A DNA stretch of 64,000 nt from Bacillota bacterium (GCA_023453795.1 JAEXSP010000004.1:172899-236898); one strand, 5' to 3'; positions 8,768 to 18,467 are shown, counted from the first letter of the stretch. Notes: generated from the sequence alone by a model not told the origin. Numbers and translations are program-made.

Positions 8768-10978
8768 ATGATAAGTATTAAAAGGTCAATAAAAGAACGC
8801 AGAATAAAAAAAGTTATGACTATCCTGCTGGCATTGTGTATGATAATTTCACAATTGGTAATTGTAAATGCCTACCAGGCTGACAGAGGGGACGGCACCT
8901 TCAACAGCCTGGTTATGTATGCAGACTATCCCGATCCCAGCATAGTCAGGGTCGGTAATTATTTTTATTTGGCATCTTCCACTTTTGTTAATTCACCTGG
9001 TTTGGTTATTTGCAGATCTGAGGATTTGGTTAACTGGGAGATTGTCGGTCATTGCATGGATGTTTTAACCGGCTCGGATTCGTATAATATGACAGGAACG
9101 ATTAAATACGCCGGCGGATGTTTTGCTCCTTCCATAGCATATAAGGGCGATACATTTTACGTGGCGGTTACTATGAATGACGGACAAAGAACCCGTATTT
9201 ATTATGCCAAGGATGTAGCCGGTCCGTGGAAATACAATGAATTAGGCGGAAGCTATTTTGACCCGGCTTTGTTTATCGATACCGACGGTACGCCATATTT
9301 GGCTTTTGGCGGAGCGTGGCAAAACAAGATCAGCATGATACAGTTGAATTCAAGCTTAAGCGCTACAACAGGGTCAGAACGGACAATTCTATCCTATAAT
9401 AATGTCGAGGGGTCACATTTAGTTAAAGCCCAAGGTAAATATTATCTCTTTAATGCCGTTCCTGCACAAAAATTGGTTTGTTCACGTGCATCCAGCGTTT
9501 GGGGGCCTTATGGTGAAACTACTACTCTGTGTACGGCCGGAAAAGGCGGGCATCAGGGTGGTATTGTAGATCTGCCCGACGGAAGCTACTGGGGTTATCT
9601 GCATCAGGATGACGGGGCAATAGGCCGTCCGACCAGAATCTGCCCTATTACCTGGCAGAATGGCTGGCCGATGTTTGGCAGAGAAGGTCATATAGGCACC
9701 GTTGAAGCTACCTATACAAAACCGATTCAAAATAAACCGATCAAGAATCCGGCAGCTTCCGATGAATTTAATACCAGTACTTTAGGACTTCAGTGGATGT
9801 GGAACCACAATCCGGATAATACAAAATGGTCTTTGACCGGAACATCATTGAGGCTGAAAGCCACTACTGCGTCCAGCTTCTGGAATGCAAGAAACAGCCT
9901 GACTCAAAAAGGCCAGGGTCTTCAAAGCTCCGGTACAATTAAAATTGACTGCAGTGGCATGCAGTCCGGAGATATATGCGGATTAGGAATGTTAGGTGAT
10001 CCGCGCGGATATATAGCTGTAACCGGTAATCCGAAGAGAATTATAATGTCGGAAGAGGATACGGTAAAAGCAACAGTAAGCAATATAACCGCAAATACTT
10101 TATACTTCAGGATAGAAATGAATTTCAGCAACAAGCTGGCCAAATTTTTCTGGAAAGACAGTGAGGAGAAGAGCTGGCAGCCTCTCGGGACAACAATAAC
10201 AATGGGCTTTGATTGGCAGAACGGCACCTTCCAGGGTGAGCAGTATGCAATTTTGAATTTTAATCCTTCCGCAAGTACGGGCTATATGGATGTTGACTGG
10301 TTCAGATTAAATGATGAACCCGGACCGGACGCTGAACCACCACAACCTATTTCAGCGTTTGAAAAGATTGAAGCAGAGAAATATAACGGCCAGTCAGGAA
10401 TCCAGACTGAAACCTGTACAGATACGGATGGCGGACTGGATATTGGATACATTGAGAATGGAGATTATGCTATTTACAAAAATGTTGATTTTGATACGGG
10501 CGCTGCAGGCTTCAAGGCAAGAGTAGCCAGCAATAATGCAAATGGAGGCAAAATTGAGGTCAGGCTTGATAAGATTGACGGCACCTTGATAGGGACTTGT
10601 CCCGTTGCAGGAACAGGCGGCTGGCAGACTTGGACCGATGCAAAATGCAGTATCAGCGGAGTTACCGGAAAACATGACGTATACCTTAAGTTTACGGGAG
10701 AAAGCGATTACTTATTCAACCTGAATTGGTTTGTATTCGATAAAGGCTCAACTACTACTATTGTAGGAGATCTTGATGGAGATACCCGTGTGGATGCAAT
10801 GGACTTTGCATTGATGAAAATGTATATGCTTGGTTCAATCAAGGACTTCCCTGTAGAAAATGACCTTGTGGCTGCGGATCTGAATGCCGACAAGGCAATT
10901 GACGCACTTGACTTTGCTGTTTTCAAGCAATACCTGCTGGGTAGTATTAAGGTATTGCCTTATGTACCCGAAAATTAG
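8768..10978 (+). CDS. Secreted GH43 (beta-xylosidase/arabinofuranosidase) with C-terminal sandwich, CBM6 and dockerin
   Basis: ATG 8768 follows GGGGG with good spacing. Signal peptide about 1-36. The propeller (about 40-325) has the canonical GH43 residues: Asp56 (DYPDPS, base), Asp165 (YFDPALF, pKa modulator) and Glu214 (VEGSH, acid). A beta-sandwich of the GH43 C2 type (about 335-515, starting DEFNTSTLGLQW) follows, as in GH43 xylosidase/arabinofuranosidase subfamilies. CBM6 about 523-650, dockerin about 660-733. Expected to trim xylose or arabinose from xylo-oligomers at the cellulosome. Same operon as the flanking genes. Confidence 0.92.
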   Translation: MISIKRSIKERRIKKVMTILLALCMIISQLVIVNAYQADRGDGTFNSLVMYADYPDPSIVRVGNYFYLASSTFVNSPGLVICRSEDLVNWEIVGHCMDVLTGSDSYNMTGTIKYAGGCFAPSIAYKGDTFYVAVTMNDGQRTRIYYAKDVAGPWKYNELGGSYFDPALFIDTDGTPYLAFGGAWQNKISMIQLNSSLSATTGSERTILSYNNVEGSHLVKAQGKYYLFNAVPAQKLVCSRASSVWGPYGETTTLCTAGKGGHQGGIVDLPDGSYWGYLHQDDGAIGRPTRICPITWQNGWPMFGREGHIGTVEATYTKPIQNKPIKNPAASDEFNTSTLGLQWMWNHNPDNTKWSLTGTSLRLKATTASSFWNARNSLTQKGQGLQSSGTIKIDCSGMQSGDICGLGMLGDPRGYIAVTGNPKRIIMSEEDTVKATVSNITANTLYFRIEMNFSNKLAKFFWKDSEEKSWQPLGTTITMGFDWQNGTFQGEQYAILNFNPSASTGYMDVDWFRLNDEPGPDAEPPQPISAFEKIEAEKYNGQSGIQTETCTDTDGGLDIGYIENGDYAIYKNVDFDTGAAGFKARVASNNANGGKIEVRLDKIDGTLIGTCPVAGTGGWQTWTDAKCSISGVTGKHDVYLKFTGESDYLFNLNWFVFDKGSTTTIVGDLDGDTRVDAMDFALMKMYMLGSIKDFPVENDLVAADLNADKAIDALDFAVFKQYLLGSIKVLPYVPEN

Positions 10979-11052
10979 CGGATAGACTGGAATAGAAGAA
11001 TATTTGTCATGCGGCCGATTTCGAAAGGGATGCCAAAGGGAGGCTTAGTATT

Positions 11053-13608
11053 ATGTTCTTAAAAATAAAAAGATGTGCGATTATTTTAATTGTTTTTATA
11101 TTGTCTTTTCAGGTGTTTACAAATGAGACAACGACCTCGTCGGTATCGGCAGCAGACATGACTTACTGCTTTGAAGCCTATAATTATCCGGGCTACTATA
11201 TGAGACACTACGATTATAAAGGAAAGCTGGAAAGCTTTGTAGTACCTGTGGAGGACTCACAATTCAGACTGGTGCAGGGGTTGGCAGATCCTTCGTGTGT
11301 ATCCTTCGAGTCAGTGAATTACCCAGGGTACTATTTCAGGCACTATGATTATAAGCTTGAACTTCAGAAAAACGACGGTTCGGATGTATTCAAGCAGGAT
11401 GCTACCTTCCGTAAGGTACCGGGCTTGGCTGACAGCAATTATGTGTCTTTTCAATCCTACAATTTCCCGACCCGTTATTTAAGGCATTATGATTACAAAC
11501 TGCAGATTGATCCGATTTCCAGCGATACCGATAAGGCGGATGCAACCTTTAAGCAGGTAGCAGCCGGGGGAACGAGCGAGTCGACCATTACCATCAATGC
11601 AGGCCAGACCGGCATAGCAATAAGCCAGAACCTGTACGGAATATTTTTTGAGGATATAAATCATGCCGCAGACGGAGGATTATATGCCGAATTGATTAAA
11701 AACCGTTCGTTTGAAGACAATACATCTGCACCTGATTCATGGTCAATAGTTGCTTCCGACGGTTCAACAGGGAGCATGGCATTGGATACAACCAATAATT
11801 TAAACAGTGCTCAAGGACGTTCCCTGAAACTCACAGCCGGCAGTGTAGGCACAAACGGCAGGGTCGGGATTGCTAATACGGGATTTTGGGGAATTAATGT
11901 TACAGACAAAGCCGTGTATACAGTATCATTTTTTGCAAAATGCAGCAGCGGATACAGCGGAACAATAACGGCCAGCCTGGAAAACGAAAACAGTACTGTC
12001 AAATATGTAGAAACAAAGGTAACAGGTATTACAACCGGGTGGAAAAAATTCACAGCCGTAATGACAGCAAACGGTACAAACGGAAGCGGTAGATTTGTTT
12101 TGTCAACAGACAAACCCGGTACAATATGGTTTGACGTAGTTTCCTGCTTTCCTCCTACATATAAGAACAGAACCAACGGCTTGAGAAATGACCTCCTCAC
12201 AATGGTCAATGACCTGAAACCGCGTTTTAACCGTTTCCCGGGCGGCTGCTTTGTCGAAGGCGACAAGATGGCAAATGCATTCCGGTGGAAAACCACTGTC
12301 GGTCCTATCGAAACCAGGCCCGGACATTGGAATCTTTGGGGTTATCGAACATCGGACGGAATGGGGTACCATGAGTTTCTTCAGATGTGTGAAGACACAA
12401 ATTCAGTACCGCTTTACGTTTGTAATGTCGGAATGGCGCATGATGATAATGTTTCCATGGAACCATATATTCAGGAGGCCCTCGATGCCATAGAATATGC
12501 TAATGGCGGCGCAACTACAACCTGGGGAGCTAAGAGGGCGGCAAATGGACATCCTGAGTCATTCAACCTCAAATACATAGAAATCGGTAATGAGGAAAAT
12601 TTCCAGAAGGCTACATACTCGGCAAGATACCAGTCTTTCTACAATGCAATAAAGGCCAAATATCCGGATATAATTTGTATTGCAAATTGTGATATATCAG
12701 GAAGTACTATTGACTACATCGACGAGCATTACTACGATACTGCACAATTTTTCATGAATAATGCAACCAAATATGATAAGTACAGCCGATCGGGACCGAA
12801 GATTTATGTCGGCGAATATGCGGTTACCAAAGATTGCGGACAGGGAAACCTTGTTGCAGCTTTAGGAGAAGCAGCGTTTATGACAGGTATGGAAAGGAAC
12901 TCCGATGTTGTCAAAATGGCTTCATATGCACCTTTGTACGTAAACACCAATGACAGGAAATGGAATCCTGATGCAATTGTCTACAATAGCTCACAGGTTT
13001 ACGGAACCCCATCATATTACGTGCAAAAGATGTTCAGCCAAAACCTTGGCAGCAATATTTTACCGACTGTCTTCAGCGGCTCCAATAAATCATTTTTCTT
13101 TACTACCAGTAAGGATAACTCTACCGGGGATATAATTCTTAAAGCAGTTAATGCAAATGCATATACCGAGAACTCAAACATAAAAATAAACGGAGCCGAT
13201 TATATTGATCCTGTGGGTACTGCATACGTTATGTCCAATCCGGATCCAAGGGCTGAAAATTCATTTTCTGCACCTGTAAAGGTGGCTCCGGCAGCCAAAA
13301 CTGTTTCAGGAGTAAGTACAGTGTTTAACTATGAATTTCCGGCTTATTCGGTCACAGTATTGAGGATTAAGACAAAAGCAGCTACAAAAGTGGGAGATCT
13401 TGATGGAGATACCCGTGTTGATGCGATGGACTTTGCCTTGATGAAAATGTATATGCTTGGTTCAATCAAGGACTTCCCGGTAGAAAATGACCTTGTGGCT
13501 GCGGATCTGAATGCTGACACCGTTATAGATGCACTTGACTTTGCAGTGTTTAAACAATATCTGCTGGGTACTATTAAGGAACTGCCATACGTGCCAGCTG
13601 AAAATTAA
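11053..13608 (+). CDS. Secreted CBM42(AbfB)-GH51 alpha-L-arabinofuranosidase with dockerin
   Basis: ATG 11053 lies after GGGAGG. Signal peptide about 1-34. Residues about 37-175 form three AbfB/CBM42 beta-trefoil repeats, each with an NYPGYY-RHYDY-like motif and a DATF(R/K) segment; CBM42 binds arabinofuranose side chains. The GH51 barrel follows, with acid/base Glu514 (IEIGNEEN) and nucleophile Glu588 (YVGEYAV), then the C-terminal beta domain to about 775. The dockerin (about 778-848) is joined directly. Unlike the other catalytic genes here it has no CBM6: CBM42 seems to replace it. Dockerin repeat 2 reads ADTVIDALD, slightly diverged from its neighbours. Confidence 0.92.
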   Translation: MFLKIKRCAIILIVFILSFQVFTNETTTSSVSAADMTYCFEAYNYPGYYMRHYDYKGKLESFVVPVEDSQFRLVQGLADPSCVSFESVNYPGYYFRHYDYKLELQKNDGSDVFKQDATFRKVPGLADSNYVSFQSYNFPTRYLRHYDYKLQIDPISSDTDKADATFKQVAAGGTSESTITINAGQTGIAISQNLYGIFFEDINHAADGGLYAELIKNRSFEDNTSAPDSWSIVASDGSTGSMALDTTNNLNSAQGRSLKLTAGSVGTNGRVGIANTGFWGINVTDKAVYTVSFFAKCSSGYSGTITASLENENSTVKYVETKVTGITTGWKKFTAVMTANGTNGSGRFVLSTDKPGTIWFDVVSCFPPTYKNRTNGLRNDLLTMVNDLKPRFNRFPGGCFVEGDKMANAFRWKTTVGPIETRPGHWNLWGYRTSDGMGYHEFLQMCEDTNSVPLYVCNVGMAHDDNVSMEPYIQEALDAIEYANGGATTTWGAKRAANGHPESFNLKYIEIGNEENFQKATYSARYQSFYNAIKAKYPDIICIANCDISGSTIDYIDEHYYDTAQFFMNNATKYDKYSRSGPKIYVGEYAVTKDCGQGNLVAALGEAAFMTGMERNSDVVKMASYAPLYVNTNDRKWNPDAIVYNSSQVYGTPSYYVQKMFSQNLGSNILPTVFSGSNKSFFFTTSKDNSTGDIILKAVNANAYTENSNIKINGADYIDPVGTAYVMSNPDPRAENSFSAPVKVAPAAKTVSGVSTVFNYEFPAYSVTVLRIKTKAATKVGDLDGDTRVDAMDFALMKMYMLGSIKDFPVENDLVAADLNADTVIDALDFAVFKQYLLGTIKELPYVPAEN

Positions 13609-13673
13609 TGTTTAAAATCAAATGAGGCTTGGCGTATTTAAACTTAAGAGGCAGAAGAAAGGAAGGTATAGCT

Positions 13674-15080
13674 ATGAGAAAGTTATTTAGAAAAGGCTTT
13701 GCATTGCTTACAGGGTTGATTTTAATGGTATCAGTATTATGTCCTGTAACCAATGCGGCAGCTGCTAATCTCTCAGCCTCTGCACAGATCGAAGCAGAGA
13801 GCTATAGCAGCCAGTCGGGAATCCAAACCGAAACCTGTACCGAAGGCGGTCAGAGCATAGGGTATATCGAGAACGGAGATTATGTTGTTTACAACAGTGT
13901 TGATTTCGGGAGCGTAAAAAGCTTTCAGGCCAGAGTAGCCAGTAACTCAAGCGGAGGTAATATTGAGCTCAGGCTGGATAGTGTTAACGGTACCTTAATA
14001 GGGACTTGTCCTGTTGCCTCAACCGGCGGCTGGCAGACTTGGACCGATGCAAAATGCAGTATTGACAGTGTAAGCGGAACACATAACCTGTATTTGAAAT
14101 TTACGGGTGGAAGCGGATACTTATTCAACCTCAACTGGTTTACATTTACGGGAGGTACTACTGCAAAATTAGGTGATGTAAACTCTGATGGGGCTATAGA
14201 CGCATTGGATATGCAGATGTTGAAAGCCAGCTTATTGAAAGTAGTAACTCTTGAGAATCCCAAATTGGCTGACTTGGATGCAAGCGGTTCATTCGATGCA
14301 CTTGATTTCTCACTAATGAAACAATATTTACTGCATATTATAACAGTTTTCCCCGGAGATATTCCGGTACAAACTCCTAAATTCCACTGCTTCCTGCTGC
14401 TGGGTCAATCCAATATGGCCGGATATGCTGCAGCTCAAGCCTCTGATAAAGTGGAAGACCCTAGAGTGCTTGTATTGGGATATGACAATAACGCTGCACT
14501 CGGCCGAAAGACGGATGAATGGGATGTGGCTTGTCCTCCGCTGCATGCTTCATGGCTTGATGCCATAGGCCCTGGCGACTGGTTTGGCAAGACCATGATA
14601 CAGAAAGTTCCGTCCGGTGATACCATTGGTTTGATACCATGCGCTATTAGTGGTGAAAAGATCGAGACTTTTATGAAGTCCGGAGGTACAAAATATAGTT
14701 GGATTATCAACCGTGCAAAGCTAGCACAGCAAAAGGGAGGAGTTATTGAAGGAATCATTTTCCATCAGGGCGAATCAAACAGCGGTGACACTACTTGGCC
14801 AAGCAAGGTAAAAACGCTTGTGGAAGATATTAGAAAGGACCTGAACCTCGGTGATGTTCCTTTCCTGGCAGGTGAATTGCTTTACAGCGGTCCTTGTGCT
14901 GGTCACAATACACTGGTGAATAAATTGCCTTCTTTAATCACAAATTGTTATGTTATATCAGCAAGCGGATTGGTTGTGGATCCTTCTGATACACAATACC
15001 GACTCCATTTCAGCCATGATTCATCAGTTACCCTCGGTAAGAGGTATGCAGAAAAAATGATTGAAGTACTCGGATGGTAA
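13674..15080 (+). CDS. Secreted CBM6-dockerin-CE6/SASA-type carbohydrate esterase
   Basis: Start at ATG 13674 after AAAGGAAGG; a 15-codon extension to 13629 is unlikely because a signal peptide (MRKLFRKGF..., cleavage near AAA) begins here. The order is unusual: CBM6 (about 38-160), dockerin (about 165-230), then the catalytic domain at the C terminus (about 237-468). The esterase has GQSNM with Ser246, HQGESN (block III-like) and a terminal LHFSHDSS His region, typical of CE6/sialate-acetylesterase-type SGNH enzymes that deacetylate xylan. Its CBM6-dockerin DNA is closely similar to that of the next gene, indicating tandem duplication. Confidence 0.85.
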   Translation: MRKLFRKGFALLTGLILMVSVLCPVTNAAAANLSASAQIEAESYSSQSGIQTETCTEGGQSIGYIENGDYVVYNSVDFGSVKSFQARVASNSSGGNIELRLDSVNGTLIGTCPVASTGGWQTWTDAKCSIDSVSGTHNLYLKFTGGSGYLFNLNWFTFTGGTTAKLGDVNSDGAIDALDMQMLKASLLKVVTLENPKLADLDASGSFDALDFSLMKQYLLHIITVFPGDIPVQTPKFHCFLLLGQSNMAGYAAAQASDKVEDPRVLVLGYDNNAALGRKTDEWDVACPPLHASWLDAIGPGDWFGKTMIQKVPSGDTIGLIPCAISGEKIETFMKSGGTKYSWIINRAKLAQQKGGVIEGIIFHQGESNSGDTTWPSKVKTLVEDIRKDLNLGDVPFLAGELLYSGPCAGHNTLVNKLPSLITNCYVISASGLVVDPSDTQYRLHFSHDSSVTLGKRYAEKMIEVLGW

Positions 15081-15114
15081 GCACTTATTGCACAAAGTAA
15101 TCTGTGAAGTCAGT

Positions 15115-15150
15115 TAAATTCCGATGGGTCAATAGATTCATCGGAATTTA
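15115..15150 (+). other. Perfect 12-bp intergenic stem-loop
   Basis: TAAATTCCGATG (15115-15126) and CATCGGAATTTA (15139-15150) are perfect inverted repeats around a 12-nt loop, in the gap between the last two xyl-doc genes. No U-run follows. Could be an mRNA processing or stabilising hairpin, or a weak attenuator. Confidence 0.7.
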
Positions 15151-15203
15151 ATATCACTAGGATTTTGTGCCGAAATGACTATAAGGTGGAAAGGGAGAAG
15201 TAT

Positions 15204-17132
15204 ATGAAAAGCTTAATGAAAAAAGGTTCTGCAATTATTACCGCATTGGTTTTAATAATGTCATTATTCTGCCCTATAACCAATGTGGCAGCTGCTGATA
15301 TCTCAGCCTCTGCACAGATCGAAGCAGAGAGCTATAGCAGCCAGTCGGGAATCCAAACCGAAACCTGCACCGAAGGCGGTCAGAGTATCGGGTACATTGA
15401 AAATGGGGATTATGTTGTTTACAACAATGTTGATTTCGGAACGGCTAAAAGCTTTCAGGCCAGAGTAGCCAGCAGCTCAAGCGGCGGCAATATTGAAATC
15501 AGGCTTGATAGTATTACCGGAACTTTGATAGGGACTTGTCCTGTTGCCTCAACAGGCGATTGGCACTCTTGGACTGATGCAAAATGCAGTATTGACAGTG
15601 TAAGCGGAGTACATAACCTGTATCTTGTATTTACAGGAGGAAGCGGATACTTATTCAACCTTAACTGGTTCACATTTGCAGGAAGCAGCTCAGGCATATT
15701 AGGCGATGTAAACTCTGATGGGGTTATAGACGCATTGGATATGCAGATGTTGAAAGCGAAGCTATTGGGAATTGTAAAGCTTGAATATCCCCAATTAGCT
15801 GACGTGGATGCAAGCGGTTCAGTCGATGCACTTGATTTGGCACTAATGAAACAATATTTACTGCATATTATAAAAGTTTTCCCCGGAGAGAAAGAAGAAC
15901 CTACTCTCAATATGCCCTGGGATTGGACCGGAATCATAGGTACAGGCCAAAGTCTTTCGGTTGGATATGGAGCTACGGCTATATCAACAACTCAGAAGTA
16001 CAACAATTTGAAACTGTCTTTAGGCAGCTTATCGGTTCCGCCATATGACCCGAATAGCAGTGCGCTTAAAATGACGGCACTGGTTGAACCTATAAGAAGT
16101 CTTGCAACAGGCTTTCCGGCTGCTTATCCCAAAAATATTTGGGGTGAAACGCCGCATACATCGATGGCAAATCAGATAACTGCAATGGTTAAAGCTGCGG
16201 GGGCTACCGACTATATCACGGCACATACCGTTGTCGGTGAATCAGGCCAGGGTTATGATAAAATCAAAAAAGGAGCGGTAGATTCCGGAAATGCTGGGCG
16301 TGCTTATGCCGCGTCAATATTTGAAGTAACAGCTATCAACCGTTTGGCAAAAGCTGCCGGAAAAACTTACGGAGTTGGCGCTATTACCTTGATACATGGA
16401 GAAAACGATTACGCAAACACGGCTTATGAAAGTAATATACGTCAATTATGGTCAGACTACAACCAGGATATAAAGGCTATAACGGGACAAACACAGAAGA
16501 TACCGATGTTACTGGTACAGCAGCACTCATATGTCAGCGACGGAACTTCAGTTTCAACAACAGCGCAATGGAGAGCAGGAGTAGATTATCCGGGTGATAT
16601 AATCTGTATAGGCCCCAATTATCAACGTACATACGCAAGTGATCATGTGCATTTAACCTCGGGCGGATATCAGCAATTGGGCGAGAAATTAGGTCAGGTC
16701 TATTATGAAAAGGTTGTTCTCGGACATGACTGGAAACCGCTTCAACCTACAAGCGCAACAAAGAGCGGCAGAGTAATCACAGTTAATTTCAATGTGCCGT
16801 CAGCTCCCCTCGTTTGGGATAGTTCACTTCCCGCGCCGAACCAAAGCAGCCAGACTGAATGGAAAAACGGTAAAGGCTTTGAGGTTACCGCTAACGGTTC
16901 GAGAACTACTATCAGCTCGGTTGAAATATCGGGAAGCTCTGTAAAAATAACATGTGCAAGTGATCTTCCTTCCTCAGGTGTCCAGGTAGGCTATGCATTT
17001 ACAGGCGAAACAGCAAGAAACAATGGAACATACCGCTGGGGATTGCTCCGGGACTCGGATCCGTTTAAAGGAAGTATAACGGGGGCAGCACAGCCAAACT
17101 TCTGCGTAGCTTTTCAAATCGCTGTGCAGTAG
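15204..17132 (+). CDS. Secreted CBM6-dockerin-SGNH esterase, last gene of the xyl-doc operon
   Basis: ATG 15204 follows AAGGGAGAAG with good spacing; an upstream in-frame TTG at 15165 is not needed. Signal peptide about 1-32, CBM6 about 37-158, dockerin about 165-230, catalytic region about 237-520, then a C-terminal beta-rich domain of about 120 residues (begins near WKPLQPTSATKSG). SGNH-type blocks: GTGQS with Ser250, HGENDY, and a terminal DHVHLTS Asp-His pair. Likely removes acetyl or other acyl groups from hemicellulose; the exact carbohydrate esterase family is not clear to me. The N-terminal half is a near copy of the preceding gene, while the esterases are unrelated in detail. A terminator follows. 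Confidence 0.83.
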   Translation: MKSLMKKGSAIITALVLIMSLFCPITNVAAADISASAQIEAESYSSQSGIQTETCTEGGQSIGYIENGDYVVYNNVDFGTAKSFQARVASSSSGGNIEIRLDSITGTLIGTCPVASTGDWHSWTDAKCSIDSVSGVHNLYLVFTGGSGYLFNLNWFTFAGSSSGILGDVNSDGVIDALDMQMLKAKLLGIVKLEYPQLADVDASGSVDALDLALMKQYLLHIIKVFPGEKEEPTLNMPWDWTGIIGTGQSLSVGYGATAISTTQKYNNLKLSLGSLSVPPYDPNSSALKMTALVEPIRSLATGFPAAYPKNIWGETPHTSMANQITAMVKAAGATDYITAHTVVGESGQGYDKIKKGAVDSGNAGRAYAASIFEVTAINRLAKAAGKTYGVGAITLIHGENDYANTAYESNIRQLWSDYNQDIKAITGQTQKIPMLLVQQHSYVSDGTSVSTTAQWRAGVDYPGDIICIGPNYQRTYASDHVHLTSGGYQQLGEKLGQVYYEKVVLGHDWKPLQPTSATKSGRVITVNFNVPSAPLVWDSSLPAPNQSSQTEWKNGKGFEVTANGSRTTISSVEISGSSVKITCASDLPSSGVQVGYAFTGETARNNGTYRWGLLRDSDPFKGSITGAAQPNFCVAFQIAVQ

Positions 17133-17185
17133 ATATACTATAGCGAAACTAAGCAGAATGCATTGGTTTGAAAGATTATAAGCTT

Positions 17186-17223
17186 AGCCTGAATAATTAA
17201 TTTTTAGTTATTCAGGCTTTTTC
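17186..17223 (+). terminator. Intrinsic terminator of the xyl-doc operon
   Basis: AGCCTGAATAA (17186-17196) pairs perfectly with TTATTCAGGCT (17208-17218), followed by a T-rich tract. A near copy with the same stem occurs at 18468-18514. Confidence 0.93.
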
Positions 17224-17243
17224 CTGTTTTTTCGGACATTATG

Positions 17244-17272
17244 TTGACTTCAAAAGAGCATTTTGTTAAAAT
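17244..17272 (+). promoter_or_regulatory. Sigma-A-type promoter for the stalk-domain gene
   Basis: TTGACT (17244-17249), 17-nt spacer, TAAAAT (17267-17272). It lies about 100 nt before the next start codon. A second -10-like TATAAT is at 17341-17346, and the palindrome GTACAA-A-TTGTAC (17321-17333) just upstream of it could be an operator. Confidence 0.7.
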
Positions 17273-17375
17273 AAGCTAAAATGTACTAGGTAATAAGTGA
17301 GGAACAAATGCACATAAATGGTACAAATTGTACTATTGTCTATAATAAAATAAATAAAAAGGAGAAATTAAACTA

Positions 17376-18284
17376 ATGCGTAAAAAATTTACAAACGTAC
17401 TACTTGCATCAGTGTTAACTTTATCAATCTTTTCTGTAGGGGTAGAGGCAGCGCCAATCATTGCTAAAGTTACAGCGACTTTGCAAACGAAAGCCACTAT
17501 AGGTTCTGTATCGAATGTGCAAGCATTAAGTTACAATAATGAGACTTATGTTCCAGCAAGCAAGTTGACAAATGTTGGAGTAAAAGCTACATATGATTCA
17601 AGAAAGACTCTATTAACTCTAGAACAAATTCTTAAGTGCACCACAAGTACAAAAGCCCTTAAAGTTAACTGTGCTACTCAAAGAACTCTTGCTCCTGTTT
17701 TATCCATTAACGGTAAGACATACATTTCATTGAGTGACATTCAAGGATTAACTGGAACAGCAGCTACTGAAGATGCAAAGACTATATCAATAGGGGCAAC
17801 GACTAACAACAATTTAGATGCTTTAAAGTTTGTTACGGCGTATAGTCGAAGTGATAACTTTACAGGAACTAAGGTCGCTCCTATGAAAGAATTTAAAAAT
17901 ACAGATACGCAAAAAACAGAACAAGTAAGAAATAGTTTTGTTATGCTGAACCCAGGTTGGAATTGGGATTCAGGTAGAGACGAGAGCATTACACTTAAGG
18001 ATAGTACTTCGTATAAAACTATGACTACGACATTTTGGTTTGACCCTAAAGCATCTGTAGAACCAGGACTTGGAGCTAGTATCATTGTGTATGATTGTGA
18101 CACTAAAGTTGCTATTGCTCAAGCACATGTGGATGCAGGAGAGTTTAAATCAGTATCAATGGATATTAGTGGAGTAAAAAAAATCGGTGTTAGAGTGATT
18201 CCGAATAAAACTTCTTCGATTTATTCTAAAACAGATGCTTTAACTACAGGTCTTTATTTGCTTAACCCAACTTTAAGTTACTAA
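17376..18284 (+). CDS. Secreted stalk-domain (copper amine oxidase N-like) protein
   Basis: ATG 17376 follows AAGGAG. Signal peptide about 1-25 (cleavage near VEA-A). Residues about 45-145 have two repeats of the pattern seen in the copper amine oxidase N-terminal/stalk domain, NNETYVPASKL and NGKTYISLSDI, each followed by a helix and a T-x-S/L-T-I-type strand. The C-terminal half (about 155-300) is a beta-sandwich, possibly NPCBM-like, which I cannot assign firmly. Such proteins are exported cell-surface proteins in clostridia. It has its own promoter and is flanked by two copies of the same terminator, so it is a separate transcription unit from the cellulosome genes. Confidence 0.7.
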   Translation: MRKKFTNVLLASVLTLSIFSVGVEAAPIIAKVTATLQTKATIGSVSNVQALSYNNETYVPASKLTNVGVKATYDSRKTLLTLEQILKCTTSTKALKVNCATQRTLAPVLSINGKTYISLSDIQGLTGTAATEDAKTISIGATTNNNLDALKFVTAYSRSDNFTGTKVAPMKEFKNTDTQKTEQVRNSFVMLNPGWNWDSGRDESITLKDSTSYKTMTTTFWFDPKASVEPGLGASIIVYDCDTKVAIAQAHVDAGEFKSVSMDISGVKKIGVRVIPNKTSSIYSKTDALTTGLYLLNPTLSY

Positions 18285-18351
18285 TAACAAGTTCAATTAA
18301 GGTAACAGGTAAAGTTAATACAAATGTAAAGGGCAAATACATATTAATACA

Positions 18352-18455
18352 TAAATGTAAAATTTCTTTTCATCGAGTTTCATTTGGACAATATCAAGTA
18401 CTTCTCCGAAGTGCTGAAAATGTACAACATATCTCTTAAAAATCGCAATGTTGGC
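18352..18455 (-). pseudogene. cotJC: Relic of the 3' end of a cotJC (manganese-catalase-like coat protein) gene
   Basis: Read on the minus strand, the sequence gives LRFLRD, then after a frameshift YVVHFQHFGEVLDIVQMKLD and EKKFY. This matches REVVHFQRFGEALDIVQAKL and EKKFF in the cotJC fragment at 51988-52434, including about 20 consecutive near-identical bases around CTTCTCCGAAG. Only about 35 codons remain, with a short deletion breaking the frame near 18432. Both fragments lie on the same strand and flank the biosynthetic cluster. Confidence 0.82.
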
Positions 18456-18467
18456 ACTTATAATTTT

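Noticed and set aside
8449..10926. Similar long open frames on the minus strand over several dockerin regions
   Set aside because: They recur only because the dockerin DNA is nearly identical in each gene; they lack binding sites and are shadows of the real genes.
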